From JBMNNU01 sp050942695 (GTDB lineage Bacteria > Chloroflexota > UBA6077), in assembly GCA_050942695.1 (NCBI GenBank), contig JBMNNU010000232.1, positions 1 through 5,316 of the forward strand: 5,316 nucleotides of DNA, given 5' to 3'. The first letter of the stretch is position 1. Each line of letters begins with the position of its first letter. The notes beneath the pieces are model-generated. The model searched no databases. It worked only from the letters and a program-made list of their open reading frames with translations, and was not told where the DNA came from. Of the stretch, positions 4,463-5,316 are shown piece by piece. Both the position numbers and the translations under genes were made by a program.

Positions 4463-5316
4463 TTACAGTCCCATTTGCCCTTTGAGCGCCAGCAACGCCT
4501 GCTCCGCCGTCAACACCTGGATCTCAGGGAATTCCCTCTTGAATTTCTCCATAATAAGACCGGCTCTAAGAGGTCGAGGCGCTGGCTGATTCAGATCGCT
4601 GGTCTTTATCCTATCGATCAGCCCTGTGTCCAACTGGAAGAGCCTCGCTGCCATCACCGAAAAGGCATACCGGTCGATAACAGTATCCCCCACGGTGTTG
4701 TACAGCTCGCGGCGGTCCGAGTCGAGAAGTGCCAGCAGCATCTGGGCCAGATTATCGGCAAGTGTCGGCGAGCCCACCTGGTCGTCTACGATCTTCACCC
4801 GCTCTCCTCGGCTCAGCTTATCGACCAGCCAGGCCACGAAGCTAGGCCTCACGTTGGGCGCATGGCCGAAGAGAACCGTGGTACGTCCTATAACCCAGTC
4901 GGAGCACTGTTCGCGCACGGCTTTCTCGCTCTCCAGCTTAGTAAGGCCGTAATGGCTGATTGGATGGGGAGTGTCGTCCTCGGTGTAAGGTCCGCTTTCC
5001 CCGTCGAAGACGTACTCGGTGGAAACGTGTACGAGTCTGGTGGACGTCTCGGCGCACACCTTGGCCACGTTGGCCGTTCCCTCCACGTTGACCCGCCACG
5101 AAAGCTCTTTTTGCGACTCGCAGGCGTCCACTGCAGTAAAGGCAGCCGTGTGGATTACGGCTTCGGGTTGGGTGCGGAGCATCAGCGCGCGCACCGCGTC
5201 GGGGTCGGTGATGTCTAGCTGGAAATATGGGAACTCTCCCAGAAAGCGGTTTAGAACCTCTGGCTCCAGGGATGCCGAGATCGGCTCCCGCCCCTCGGCT
5301 AGCAGCAGCTCAATCA
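4463..5316 (-). CDS. RmlD-like sugar nucleotide-binding SDR oxidoreductase, N-terminus cut by right edge
   Basis: Extended short-chain dehydrogenase of the RmlD (dTDP-4-dehydrorhamnose reductase) superfamily, 283 residues visible. The frame is open to the edge, so the first residues and the NAD(P)-binding Gly motif are outside; LDITDPDAVRAL near the start is the conserved Asp loop after the first strands. Further landmarks are VIHTAAFTAVDACE, HVSTEYVFDGESGPY (catalytic Thr), SHYGLTKLESEKAV (the Tyr-x-x-x-Lys pair), and VDDQVGSPTLADNLAQMLLA, typical of the RmlD substrate domain. The signature STDYVFDG reads STEYVFDG. Alternatives are a MAT2B-like or other sugar-nucleotide reductase; no rhamnose-pathway partner is visible to decide. 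The in-frame GTG at 5194 lies inside the conserved fold and is not the start. It ends 74 bp before csoR with no terminator seen. Confidence 0.88.
   Translation of the reverse strand, partial: IELLLAEGREPISASLEPEVLNRFLGEFPYFQLDITDPDAVRALMLRTQPEAVIHTAAFTAVDACESQKELSWRVNVEGTANVAKVCAETSTRLVHVSTEYVFDGESGPYTEDDTPHPISHYGLTKLESEKAVREQCSDWVIGRTTVLFGHAPNVRPSFVAWLVDKLSRGERVKIVDDQVGSPTLADNLAQMLLALLDSDRRELYNTVGDTVIDRYAFSVMAARLFQLDTGLIDRIKTSDLNQPAPRPLRAGLIMEKFKREFPEIQVLTAEQALLALKGQMGL

Noticed and set aside
4448..5218. Long plus-strand open frame of 256 codons opposite the RmlD-like gene
   Set aside because: The minus strand carries unmistakable SDR motifs over the same span; the plus frame shows no family features and is a by-product of GC-biased codons.

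Overview
The window looks like a piece of a moderately GC-rich bacterial chromosome. The frequent GTG/TTG starts, the Chloroflexi-like look of the guanylate kinase and RqcH proteins, and the small hairpin repeats between genes suggest a Chloroflexota (Dehalococcoidia-like) bacterium. That assignment is an impression from the sequences and was not tested by any search. The content is mostly housekeeping and stress genes; no CRISPR array, phage module, transposase gene, tRNA or rRNA was seen.

Layout from left to right. Positions 2-127 (+) hold the apparent C-terminal end of an unidentified protein that enters from outside the window. It converges on guanylate kinase gmk (205-885, -). gmk is divergent from rqcH (1116-2912, +), the ribosome-quality-control NFACT protein. 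Their shared 230-bp gap carries a heptamer tandem repeat and a 79-bp two-hairpin (REPIN/MITE-like) element. rqcH converges on a small two-gene unit on the minus strand: a GlsB/YeaQ-type membrane protein (3134-3463) followed by a 38-codon lysine-rich LEA-like protein (2953-3069) with a perfect Shine-Dalgarno. A strong hairpin at 2919-2948 separates that unit from rqcH. The next gap (3464-3755) contains a 60-bp near-perfect palindrome built of two hairpins and a 15-bp-stem terminator.

A second minus-strand operon is csoR-trxA (4388 to 3756). It has a near-consensus sigma-70 promoter (TTGACA-16-TATAAA) and, between promoter and gene, a TACCC-N5-GGGTA dyad that matches operators of the CsoR family. 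The csoR stop codon lies inside the trxA Shine-Dalgarno, so thioredoxin should be made under control of the repressor. The right end is an RmlD-like extended short-chain dehydrogenase whose N-terminus lies beyond the edge.

How the genes fit together. gmk (GMP to GDP) and rqcH (rescue of stalled 50S subunits) are core functions. The membrane protein/LEA-like pair looks like a stress module. csoR-trxA looks like a metal- or thiol-responsive redox module. The most interesting items are the csoR-trxA control region, the unreported-size LEA-like gene, the two two-hairpin elements, and an Asp-to-Glu change at the catalytic 'DR' motif of RqcH.
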